Assembly (NCBI GenBank): GCA_934085595.1
Contig: CAKOHK010000006.1
Span: 1 to 64,000, forward strand
From: an uncultured Bacilli bacterium
GTDB lineage: Bacteria; Bacillota_I; Bacilli_A; RF39; UBA660
DNA: 64,000 nucleotides
Direction: 5' to 3'
A program made the position numbers and the translations under genes. Below are positions 47,027 to 54,715 of this stretch, piece after piece. The notes under the pieces are model-generated. The model did not search any database. It saw nothing but the letters and a program-made list of their open reading frames with translations, and was not told where the DNA came from. Every line of letters begins with the position of its first letter. Position 1 is the first letter of the stretch.

Positions 47027-49108
47027 ATGATTTTAAATAAAGAACAACAATTAGCTGTTAATCACACAGAAGGACCATGTTTAGTTCTCGCAGGAGCAGG
47101 AAGTGGTAAAACAAGAGTATTAACACAAAGAATAATAAAATTAATAGAAGATGGTATAAGACCACAAAATATACTAGCAATAACATTTACAAACAAAGCA
47201 GCAAAAGAAATGAAACAAAGAGTTGAAGAAAAAATAGGTATTCTAGCAAATGATATTTTTATCGGAACATTTCACTCTTTTGGACTTAAAATAGTAAGAG
47301 AAAACTATAGCGAACTTGGATATACAAAGAATATTAATATACTTGATACAGATGATGCTAAAACTCTTATAAAAAGAATATTAAAAGATAATGGCTACAT
47401 GGTAGAAAATTATGATATAAAGCATATATTATCAAGAATAAGTAGTGCTAAAAATGATGGTATATCACCAGTAGAGTTTTCAAAACTCTTTCTAAATGAA
47501 GAAGATAAAGTAACAGGTGTAGTTTACATGGACTATACAAGACTTTTACACACTAATAATTCAGTTGACTTTGATGATTTACTTATAAAACCAGTAGAAT
47601 TATTTAAAACACATAAAGATATACTAGAAAAATACCAAGAACACTTTAAATATATATTAGTAGATGAATATCAAGATACAAACACCATTCAATATGATTT
47701 ATGTAAACTATTAGCAAGTAAATATAAAAACATATTTATAGTAGGAGATGTAAACCAATCAATATATGCATGGAGAAATGCAGATTATAAAAACATATTA
47801 AAGTTTAAAAATGATTATAAAGACTGTAAAGTGATAAAACTAGAAGAAAATTATAGAAGTACAAATAACATATTAAAAGCAGCTAACTCTGTTATACATA
47901 ATAATAAAAATAATGAACACTTAAAACTATGGTCAAGTTTTGAAGATGGAGAAAAAATAGATTATATTAGATGTAACGATGAAAAAGAAGAAGCATCATT
48001 TATAACTAGAAAAATAAAATCATTAGTAAACACTGGATATAAATATGAAGACTTTGCAGTTTTATATAGAACTAATGCTCAAAGTAGAGTTATTGAAGAA
48101 GCGTTTATAAATAGTAATATTCCATATAATATTATAGGTAGTTATTTTTTCTATAATAGAAAAGAAATAAAAGATTTAATCGCATACTTAAATATAATAT
48201 ATAATCAAAATGATAGTATTAGTTTAGAAAGAGTAATTAATGTACCTAAAAGAGGAATAGGTAATAAAAGTATAGAAGAATTAAGAAGAAAAGCTAAAGA
48301 AAATAATACTACTATGTTTGACGCTATTGATAGTGGTAAAGAACTAGCGTGGAAAAAAATAATTCTTGAATTAATAGAAGATTCTAAAAATATGGGAATA
48401 AAAGACTTAGTAGAAAGTGTCTTAAATAAAACAGGATTATTAAAAGAATATGAAGATAATCCATCATTAGAAAATGATATTAAGAAAGAAAACTTAGAAG
48501 AGTTTGTAAGTTTAGCTGTTAATTTTGAAGAAAATAATATTTATGATTTAGAAACATTTCTTCAAAATGTAATGCTTGTAAGTGATAAAGGTCAATATAA
48601 TGATAGTAATGATAGAGTTAATATAATGACACTACACTCAGCAAAAGGTCTTGAGTTTAAAGTAGTATTTCTAGTAGGTATGGAAGAAGGCTTATTCCCT
48701 CATTCAAGAAGTTTCTATGAACCAGAAGAATTAGAAGAAGAAAGAAGACTATGTTATGTTGGAATAACAAGAGCAAAGAAAAAACTTTACTTAATTAACA
48801 CTAAAAAAAGAACAATCTATGGTAAAACTAATATGAGTATTCCAAGTAGATTTATAAAAGAAATAGATGAAGAATTATTAAATCAAGAAGAAGAAATATC
48901 TAATACAAAACCACATACAATTATATACAATACAAAAGAAATGTATAATGAAACATCATCACTAAAAGCAGGTGATAAAGTAAAACATACTATATATGGA
49001 AATGGAGTAGTAATATCAGTAAAAGATAATCTAGCATCTATTGCTTTCTCACATGGTATAGGATTAAAAACAATCGCAGCAAATCATAAAAGTATAACAA
49101 AGATTTAA
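47027..49108 (+). CDS. pcrA: ATP-dependent 3'-5' DNA helicase PcrA/UvrD
   Basis: A 693-residue SF1A helicase that unwinds DNA in repair and plasmid replication. Motif I GAGSGKT is near 22-28, motif Ia TFTNKAAKEM, motif II DEYQDTN, motif III GDVNQSIYAWRNA, motif V LHSAKGLEF and motif VI YVGITRAKK follow in order. The C-terminal tail (about 640-690; GDKVKHTIYGNGVVISV) is the Tudor-like RNA polymerase-binding domain of PcrA. RBS TTAGGAG. Downstream gene has its own promoter. Confidence 0.97.
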   Translation: MILNKEQQLAVNHTEGPCLVLAGAGSGKTRVLTQRIIKLIEDGIRPQNILAITFTNKAAKEMKQRVEEKIGILANDIFIGTFHSFGLKIVRENYSELGYTKNINILDTDDAKTLIKRILKDNGYMVENYDIKHILSRISSAKNDGISPVEFSKLFLNEEDKVTGVVYMDYTRLLHTNNSVDFDDLLIKPVELFKTHKDILEKYQEHFKYILVDEYQDTNTIQYDLCKLLASKYKNIFIVGDVNQSIYAWRNADYKNILKFKNDYKDCKVIKLEENYRSTNNILKAANSVIHNNKNNEHLKLWSSFEDGEKIDYIRCNDEKEEASFITRKIKSLVNTGYKYEDFAVLYRTNAQSRVIEEAFINSNIPYNIIGSYFFYNRKEIKDLIAYLNIIYNQNDSISLERVINVPKRGIGNKSIEELRRKAKENNTTMFDAIDSGKELAWKKIILELIEDSKNMGIKDLVESVLNKTGLLKEYEDNPSLENDIKKENLEEFVSLAVNFEENNIYDLETFLQNVMLVSDKGQYNDSNDRVNIMTLHSAKGLEFKVVFLVGMEEGLFPHSRSFYEPEELEEERRLCYVGITRAKKKLYLINTKKRTIYGKTNMSIPSRFIKEIDEELLNQEEEISNTKPHTIIYNTKEMYNETSSLKAGDKVKHTIYGNGVVISVKDNLASIAFSHGIGLKTIAANHKSITKI

Positions 49109-49112
49109 TATC

Positions 49113-49141
49113 TTGAAAAAATAATATAAAAATGATATAAT
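49113..49141 (+). promoter_or_regulatory. Promoter of the TPR/MazF-like gene
   Basis: TTGAAA (49113-49118), a 17-nt spacer and an extended -10 TGATATAAT (hexamer TATAAT 49136-49141). The promoter begins five bases after the pcrA stop. Confidence 0.8.
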
Positions 49142-49166
49142 ATGCCTAATTCATGAGGGGGATAAT

Positions 49167-50294
49167 ATGAAAGAAACACTTACAGGTTTATTCATTCAAA
49201 GAAGATTTGAAGATTATGTTAAAGAATTAGAAGAATATTTATATGAAGGTTGTGCAGTAGATGCAGATATAATACTTGAATATGCAAAAGTATTAACATA
49301 TTTAAGTAAGTTTGATGAATCATACAAAATATTAAAAAATATGGAACCACTAGCAAACAAATATAAATTAACATCAAGGATCGCATGGGGTTACTATATA
49401 AATAATAAACCAAAAGATACTATCAGAATGTTAAAACAAATGAAGTTTTTAAATGATACAAATGCATATTTATTAGCTAAAGCATATATGCTAGATGGTA
49501 ACTATTTAGAAGCAAAATGCACACTAAATAATATATTATATGATTTTCCACATACTACCATAAGATATAAAGTAGAAGATATGTTAACAATATTATCAAA
49601 TCACACTAAATATCACATGCCTTTAGAAATGGCATATGATAGTTTTAAAGACAAAGGTCTTAAACTAGAAAAAGGACACGTTGTTTATTTAAAAAAGAAT
49701 GTGTTTCCAAATAAAAAATATATGGGTAAAGGTTATCATAGAAGACCATTCTTAATATATAAAATAGAAGGCGATAAACTATACTTATTTCCATTAACAA
49801 AGAATCCTATAAATAAAACATTTGTATTAAAAGAACATAAATATCCATACATAGGATTTGATAGGTACATAGTACCAGATATTTATATAACTACTTTATC
49901 AAATGTATTAAGTGTAAAAGATAAAATATATGACTCTGACTATGAAAATGCTCTTAAATATCTAGCATGTAAGATATATAATGTTAGAAATAAAGAAGAT
50001 GAAACAGTAAAAGATTTCTATAGTGATGTTTATGGAAAGCCAAAATTATTTGATGTAATAGTTGACTATACTCCTGAAACTAAAGAAAGAAGATTTTACT
50101 TTGTAATTGGGTTCACTTTAGATGGATATAAAGTAGTAGAAATAGATTTTAAAACAAAAGAAGCTATATCAAGTATAATGACATATCCTGATAATAGATT
50201 TATTTATAGTATTAAAAAATTAGAAGATGAAGAAAGAAGTATTACAATAAATAGTATAAACTTTGATGAAACTTCTTTAAAATTATTAAAATAA
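49167..50294 (+). CDS. TPR-like protein with possible MazF/PemK-like barrel
   Basis: A 375-residue soluble protein. Residues 1-150 are helical repeats of TPR type (alternating helices, LAKAYMLDGNYLEAKCTL). Residues 165-250 have the outline of the MazF/PemK beta-barrel: KGHVVYLKKNVFPNKK, then HRRPFLIYKIEGDKLYLFPL matching the G-D-V-V and R-P-x-L-I-x pattern. The rest (260-375) is alpha/beta with no recognised domain. No antitoxin gene is next to it, so it is unlikely to be a free toxin. RBS TGAGGGGG. The fold assignment is inference. Confidence 0.7.
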   Translation: MKETLTGLFIQRRFEDYVKELEEYLYEGCAVDADIILEYAKVLTYLSKFDESYKILKNMEPLANKYKLTSRIAWGYYINNKPKDTIRMLKQMKFLNDTNAYLLAKAYMLDGNYLEAKCTLNNILYDFPHTTIRYKVEDMLTILSNHTKYHMPLEMAYDSFKDKGLKLEKGHVVYLKKNVFPNKKYMGKGYHRRPFLIYKIEGDKLYLFPLTKNPINKTFVLKEHKYPYIGFDRYIVPDIYITTLSNVLSVKDKIYDSDYENALKYLACKIYNVRNKEDETVKDFYSDVYGKPKLFDVIVDYTPETKERRFYFVIGFTLDGYKVVEIDFKTKEAISSIMTYPDNRFIYSIKKLEDEERSITINSINFDETSLKLLK

Positions 50295-50325
50295 AAAGGT
50301 TTGCTTAATGCAAACCTTTTATGAT
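50295..50325. terminator. Bidirectional terminator
   Basis: AAAAGGTTTGC pairs with GCAAACCTTTT (50295-50321) around TTAAT, with A and T runs on both sides; serves both converging genes. Confidence 0.85.
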
Positions 50326-50891
50326 ACAATCTCATTTCCATCAAACTTAACATCTAAGAACTTTTGAGCAGATAAATAATCACACATATGAACAAATCTC
50401 TGATATTTACTAACAGGTTTTTTAAGAACTTCATTCCCTTTATAATCTGTAGTCCATTGTCCCATATGAGTTTCTACACATGAACAAATAAACTCTATTT
50501 CTTCATCTTCAAGAGTAAGTTTATCCATATTATCTTTAATAAAATTACTAATTAATATAGGATGATCAAATCTAGTATATTCTTCCTTAGGATTACCACA
50601 TTTAAGACCATCATGTATTAATATTGATATAAGTAATAAATCTTTTTCATGACTATTAAAGTTTTGAACTGAATCATTATTTAATAATGTATATCCAATT
50701 CTAGTAGCAACCTTACTATGTCTAACAAGACCACCTTCACCAAGAGAAAAACTAGGATGATATTTTCCAGTGCTACTAGCAGGAACTTCATAAAAATAAT
50801 CTGGTAACATATTTAATATAATAACAAGATTATCTCTAAGTCTTTTATCTTTTATATAATTAATTTCTGTATTAAAAACATCACTTTTCAT
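50319..50891 (-). CDS. HD-domain phosphohydrolase-like protein
   Basis: A 190-residue protein with the HD-domain outline: LVRHSKVATRIG (first His), LISILIHDGLKCG (HD pair) and downstream HP, HMGQW and a conserved MCDYLSA that often ends such domains. HD proteins hydrolyse phosphodiesters or nucleotides; the substrate is unknown. The ATG at 50891 follows TAGGAG. Reading frames further upstream are not used. Confidence 0.8.
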   Translation of the reverse strand: MKSDVFNTEINYIKDKRLRDNLVIILNMLPDYFYEVPASSTGKYHPSFSLGEGGLVRHSKVATRIGYTLLNNDSVQNFNSHEKDLLLISILIHDGLKCGNPKEEYTRFDHPILISNFIKDNMDKLTLEDEEIEFICSCVETHMGQWTTDYKGNEVLKKPVSKYQRFVHMCDYLSAQKFLDVKFDGNEIVS

Positions 50892-50980
50892 ATTAACTCC
50901 TATAAAAATATTATATAATAAAACTAAATAAAACAAAACAAAAAAATCATGTCAAAATAAGTCGAATAATAAAAAATAAA

Positions 50981-51009
50981 TTGAATAAATAAATAGTGTA
51001 TGTTAAAAT
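50981..51009 (+). promoter_or_regulatory. Promoter of the surface-protein locus
   Basis: TTGAAT (50981-50986), 17 nt, TAAAAT (51004-51009) with TGT in front (extended -10). Confidence 0.6.
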
Positions 51010-51033
51010 TATATTGTAAGTAGGAGCGGGTAT

Positions 51034-51561
51034 ATGAAAAAAATATTAAAAAATGATAAAAAAATAACAAGTAGAAATTACTATATGGTTTTAATAGTGT
51101 CAATTATAGTAATAGTATTAACATTATATATAAGATCATTTATTATAAATTATCAAAACAATGTTAATAATACTAGCGTATTTGAAAAGAATAATATTAA
51201 ATCTATAACAATAAATGATTTAGATTACATAATCCCAGAAACTGATGAAGCAATTATTTATGTAAGTTACACTGGAGATAAAAAAGTAACGGCTATGGAA
51301 AGTAAACTTTACAAAGAAATTAAAAAGAAAAAATTAGAAGAAAAGATAATATATTTAAATATAACAGATAATTTAGAAGGAAATGAATACAGCGTATTAT
51401 TAAAAGAAAAATTAAAAGATGTTAAAGAAAAAATAAACACACCACCAATGCTTATATATATTAAAGATGGTAAATGTATAGATGCGATGAGTAGCGAATT
51501 AAAACAAATAGATTATAAAGTATTCGATAAACTAGTAGAAGAGTACAATATAACGGATTAA
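51034..51561 (+). CDS. Membrane-anchored thioredoxin-like protein without redox Cys
   Basis: A 175-residue protein with an N-terminal membrane segment (about 18-37) and an outside thioredoxin-like domain: AIIYVSYTGDKKVTAMESKL occupies the place of the WCxxC strand and helix but has no Cys; TPPMLIYIKDGKCID is the cis-Pro strand. It is therefore redox-inactive and could be a structural or binding domain. Followed by a terminator. RBS TAGGAG. Confidence 0.65.
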   Translation: MKKILKNDKKITSRNYYMVLIVSIIVIVLTLYIRSFIINYQNNVNNTSVFEKNNIKSITINDLDYIIPETDEAIIYVSYTGDKKVTAMESKLYKEIKKKKLEEKIIYLNITDNLEGNEYSVLLKEKLKDVKEKINTPPMLIYIKDGKCIDAMSSELKQIDYKVFDKLVEEYNITD

Positions 51562-51588
51562 ATATGTTCAAAACATATTTTTTTTTAT
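51561..51588 (+). terminator. Intrinsic terminator
   Basis: AAATATGTT pairs with AACATATTT (about 51561-51581), followed by a nine-T run. Confidence 0.8.
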
Positions 51589-51597
51589 TAGAAAATA

Positions 51598-51606
51598 TGC
51601 TATTAT
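51598..51606 (+). promoter_or_regulatory. Extended -10 in front of the sortase gene
   Basis: TGCTATTAT at 51598-51606 with no clear -35; about 15 bases to the RBS AGAAGAGG. Confidence 0.45.
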
Positions 51607-51629
51607 ATTTTTAGGGTAGAAGAGGTTAT

Positions 51630-53249
51630 ATGAAAGGATATATAGTAATTAATTATATAAAAGATTCTTTATGTTATAACTTTAGAAAAATAACAAAAGA
51701 AGAAAAAAAATATGTAAATAGTAATTCTTTATATAAAGATAGTCTTTTTTATAGCTTAAATTACCTAAAAAAGAATATTAATAAAATCTCTTCAACCATA
51801 AAAAATAACTTTAATGAAATAAATTATTTTATAGTAAGAACTACAGTAACATTTAAATATGTTAAAATGTTAATGGAAAAACTATCATGTAATAAATTAA
51901 GGCTATTATTTGAATACTCTATATCAATAGAAGATTATAATTTATTATCAAGTATTAAAGATTTAAAAGAAATAGATGTATACTTTATGCCTACATTTAT
52001 TATAAATAGATTTGAATCATTAAATATAAAAGTAATAACACACTATACAAATAAAATATCATCAAAGTTTATGTTAGAACAAGATTCAATAGATTATGAT
52101 ACTTTATATTATAGAAAAAAATTATATATAACAGATGACTATGAAGAATTAGAAGAAGATATAAAAGAGTTCTTTAAAATAAATTATTATTTAAAATCAA
52201 TAGATTTATATTGTTTCGAAAAATCTATTATAGAAAAATTAGTTAAATTAATAACAGAAGATAACACTAAAAATATAGTTATTTTAATGCATCAATATAG
52301 TGATAAAGGTAACTTTATAAAAACAAACTTTAAATATTTAAAAGATATTAATAAAAAGTGCAAAGAAAACTCTTTATGTGAGTTTAGAGTAGTATATTCA
52401 GAAGACTATTTAAGAAATAATTTATTTAAACAACTATCATATAATAATTTAAAATTAATGATGATAATGATTATATATCTATGTGCTAGTACATTTATAA
52501 TATCTTCTTCATTTAATGCAGTTAATTCACTAAATGCAGATAAATTAAAACATGAAATAATAGAAAATGAAAACAATGATACAAAAACCGAGCCATCAGA
52601 AGATAATAAAAATGAATTAACAGATAATGATATAGTACTTGATAATAAAGAAGAAGAACAAGTAAAAAGATCTAAATATGATTTAGAAAATATAATGGAT
52701 AATCTTTTAAAAATAAATAATGAAACTGTAGGATACTTAGTAGTAAAAAATACTAATATATCTTATCCAGTAGTTAAACACACAGATAATAGTTATTATT
52801 TAAAAAGAGACTTCTATAAGAAAAAAACAAGTATGGGATGGGTATTCTTAGACTATAGAAATAGTAAAGATAAGTTTGATGATAATAATGTAATATATGC
52901 TCATAGTATGAAAAATGGTACGATGTTTGGTACACTTAAAAAAGTAATAGAAAGTAGTTATAGAAGTAATAGTGAAAATATGATTATTTCATATGATACA
53001 TTATTTGGAAAATATAAGTTTAAAATATTCTCAGTATATAAAGTAGATTATACAACAGATTATTTAAAAACTAACTTTGATAGTGAAAAAGACTTTAATG
53101 AATTTGTAAAATTAATTAAATCTCGTAGTGTATTTAAATCAAAAGATAAAGTAAAATATGGAGATAAAATATTAACGCTATCAACATGTACAGGAAATAA
53201 CAATAGAAGACTAGTAGTACATGCAGTACTTATAAAGGAGGAAAAGTGA
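51630..53249 (+). CDS. Class B-type sortase with large N-terminal cytoplasmic domain
   Basis: A 539-residue transpeptidase. The C-terminal sortase domain (about 345-539) has H425 in YAHSM, C520 in LSTCTG and the Arg pair near 526-527 in NNRRLVVHA; length and motif style are class B. Unusually, it follows about 270 cytoplasmic residues of unknown fold, a membrane segment (about 274-296) and an acidic linker (300-340). Ordinary sortases have fewer than 40 residues before the membrane segment. Substrates may be the LPTG-type protein genes further down. The TGA stop overlaps the next GTG start by 4 bp (GTGA). Confidence 0.85.
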   Translation: MKGYIVINYIKDSLCYNFRKITKEEKKYVNSNSLYKDSLFYSLNYLKKNINKISSTIKNNFNEINYFIVRTTVTFKYVKMLMEKLSCNKLRLLFEYSISIEDYNLLSSIKDLKEIDVYFMPTFIINRFESLNIKVITHYTNKISSKFMLEQDSIDYDTLYYRKKLYITDDYEELEEDIKEFFKINYYLKSIDLYCFEKSIIEKLVKLITEDNTKNIVILMHQYSDKGNFIKTNFKYLKDINKKCKENSLCEFRVVYSEDYLRNNLFKQLSYNNLKLMMIMIIYLCASTFIISSSFNAVNSLNADKLKHEIIENENNDTKTEPSEDNKNELTDNDIVLDNKEEEQVKRSKYDLENIMDNLLKINNETVGYLVVKNTNISYPVVKHTDNSYYLKRDFYKKKTSMGWVFLDYRNSKDKFDDNNVIYAHSMKNGTMFGTLKKVIESSYRSNSENMIISYDTLFGKYKFKIFSVYKVDYTTDYLKTNFDSEKDFNEFVKLIKSRSVFKSKDKVKYGDKILTLSTCTGNNNRRLVVHAVLIKEEK

Positions 53250-53884
53250 AAAAGATATTAATTGCAATATTAACAGTTATATTATTTATACCTTATCTAA
53301 AAGCAGATTGTGACTATCAAAGTGAAGTTAGATTAGGAAAACTAGCAAGTTCAATAACATATGAATATAAATATGATAAAACACATAATAATTTCACATT
53401 AACTCTTTATAATGTAAGTGATGAATTATATATAACATACAATCAAAGAATAATAGCACCTACTGATGGTAAAGTTACAATAAATAATTTAAATCAAGGA
53501 ACGTATTTATCTTTACCAGTAGAAGCATTAAAAGGAAGCTGTAATGGTTCATTAATGACTTTATATATAATACTTCCATACTTTAATAAATACTATAATT
53601 CAGTAGAATGTAAAGATTATGTTGATAAATTAAAAATATGTACAGATGAATTCTTATCATATGAACCAAATGAAGAATTATTAACATCAAATATAAATAA
53701 TTATTTAAATGGAATTAAAAATAATGAAATAAAAGATGATACAAATCAAACAATAACTATAGTAGATAAAGCAAAAAACTTCGCAAGTAAATGGGGTATA
53801 AAAATAGGCTTATCACTAATAACAACAATATCATGTATAGTTTATTTTCAAGTAAAAATAAGAAAATTAAAACATGGACTATAA
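53246..53884 (+). CDS. Signal-peptide protein with C-terminal membrane anchor
   Basis: A 212-residue protein with a signal peptide (about 1-20, ending LKAD), a soluble middle with five Cys and a C-terminal membrane segment (about 184-203) followed by KIRKLKHGL. It resembles the proteins at 53970 and 59705 in plan: similar start MKKI, a beta-rich middle, Cys pairs spaced near YCEAN/VECKDY, and C-terminal anchor. The start is a GTG overlapping the sortase stop, with AAGGAGGA upstream. Co-transcribed with the sortase. Confidence 0.72.
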   Translation: MKKILIAILTVILFIPYLKADCDYQSEVRLGKLASSITYEYKYDKTHNNFTLTLYNVSDELYITYNQRIIAPTDGKVTINNLNQGTYLSLPVEALKGSCNGSLMTLYIILPYFNKYYNSVECKDYVDKLKICTDEFLSYEPNEELLTSNINNYLNGIKNNEIKDDTNQTITIVDKAKNFASKWGIKIGLSLITTISCIVYFQVKIRKLKHGL

Positions 53885-53956
53885 TAGATTTACTTTATAG
53901 ACAATATTACAATTTTCTTTTTAATATTAATAGTTAAATAAAGTTAATATCTATAA

Positions 53957-54715
53957 TAAAGGAGTGTATATGAAGAAAATAAATAAAATAATGCTCATAA
54001 TATTAGGAATGTTAATAACTGTTAATGTAAAGGCAGTATGTCAAGATAATAAAATAAATGATTGGGCAGAAAGTTTAGAAATAAAGTTTCAAGAAGTAAA
54101 AAATGAAGAATATCCATATTCATATTTATTAATGTTAAATAATCCAAGAGAAGATTTAAAAGTAATCGCAAAAGATACATATAGTAATGGAGAATATAAT
54201 GTAGAATATGATACAGACTTTAAAAACTATGTTATTGGAAGCGAAATACATTTTATAAAAAAAGAATATGAATTAAATATATATATGTCAGATAATGCAT
54301 CTACTTGTGCAAAAGAATTAGTAAAAACTATTAAATATGCAGTACCAAAATATAATGAATATAATGATACATTATATTGTGAAGCTAATCCAGATGATAA
54401 AGAATGTGGAGCATACACAGATACAACAAAGAATGATAAAATGGATGATAAAGTAAAAGACTATTATGATAAACAAATAGAAAAAGAAGAAATAAGAAAT
54501 CTACCTACAGGACAAAAAGTATTAAGATATATATTAGAATATGCTCCATATGTACTAGTACCACTAGTTATCCTAGTAACAGTATATCTAATAGTAATAA
54601 AAGTTATAAAGAAAAGAAGTGATGAAGAATGAGAAAATTAAAATACCTATTCTTTAGTACATTAGTATTACTAACAAGTATAAGTACTACATTAGCCATT
54701 ACTTCATCAGGACAA
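53957..54715 (+). repeat. 759-bp direct repeat, copy 1
   Basis: 53957-54715 is identical, as far as I can see by reading both, to 59692-60450 (offset 5735). It covers the RBS and all of the 663-bp gene, plus the first 87 bp of the giant gene including its signal peptide. Identity ends abruptly after GGACAA (54710-54715). Confidence 0.95.
53970..54632 (+). CDS. Anchored secreted protein with LPTG-like signal, copy 1
   Basis: A 220-residue protein with a signal peptide (1-20, ending VKA), a mature part with four Cys, and a C-terminal sorting-like signal: NLPTGQ (about 180-185), a hydrophobic segment (about 193-212) and the KKRSDEE tail. The motif lacks the X of LPXTG. A sortase is encoded two genes upstream. 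It is identical to the gene at 59705. ATG 53970 is preferred over GTG 53964, which lies in the AAGGAG region. It overlaps the giant gene by ATGA (4 bp). Confidence 0.8.
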   Translation: MKKINKIMLIILGMLITVNVKAVCQDNKINDWAESLEIKFQEVKNEEYPYSYLLMLNNPREDLKVIAKDTYSNGEYNVEYDTDFKNYVIGSEIHFIKKEYELNIYMSDNASTCAKELVKTIKYAVPKYNEYNDTLYCEANPDDKECGAYTDTTKNDKMDDKVKDYYDKQIEKEEIRNLPTGQKVLRYILEYAPYVLVPLVILVTVYLIVIKVIKKRSDEE

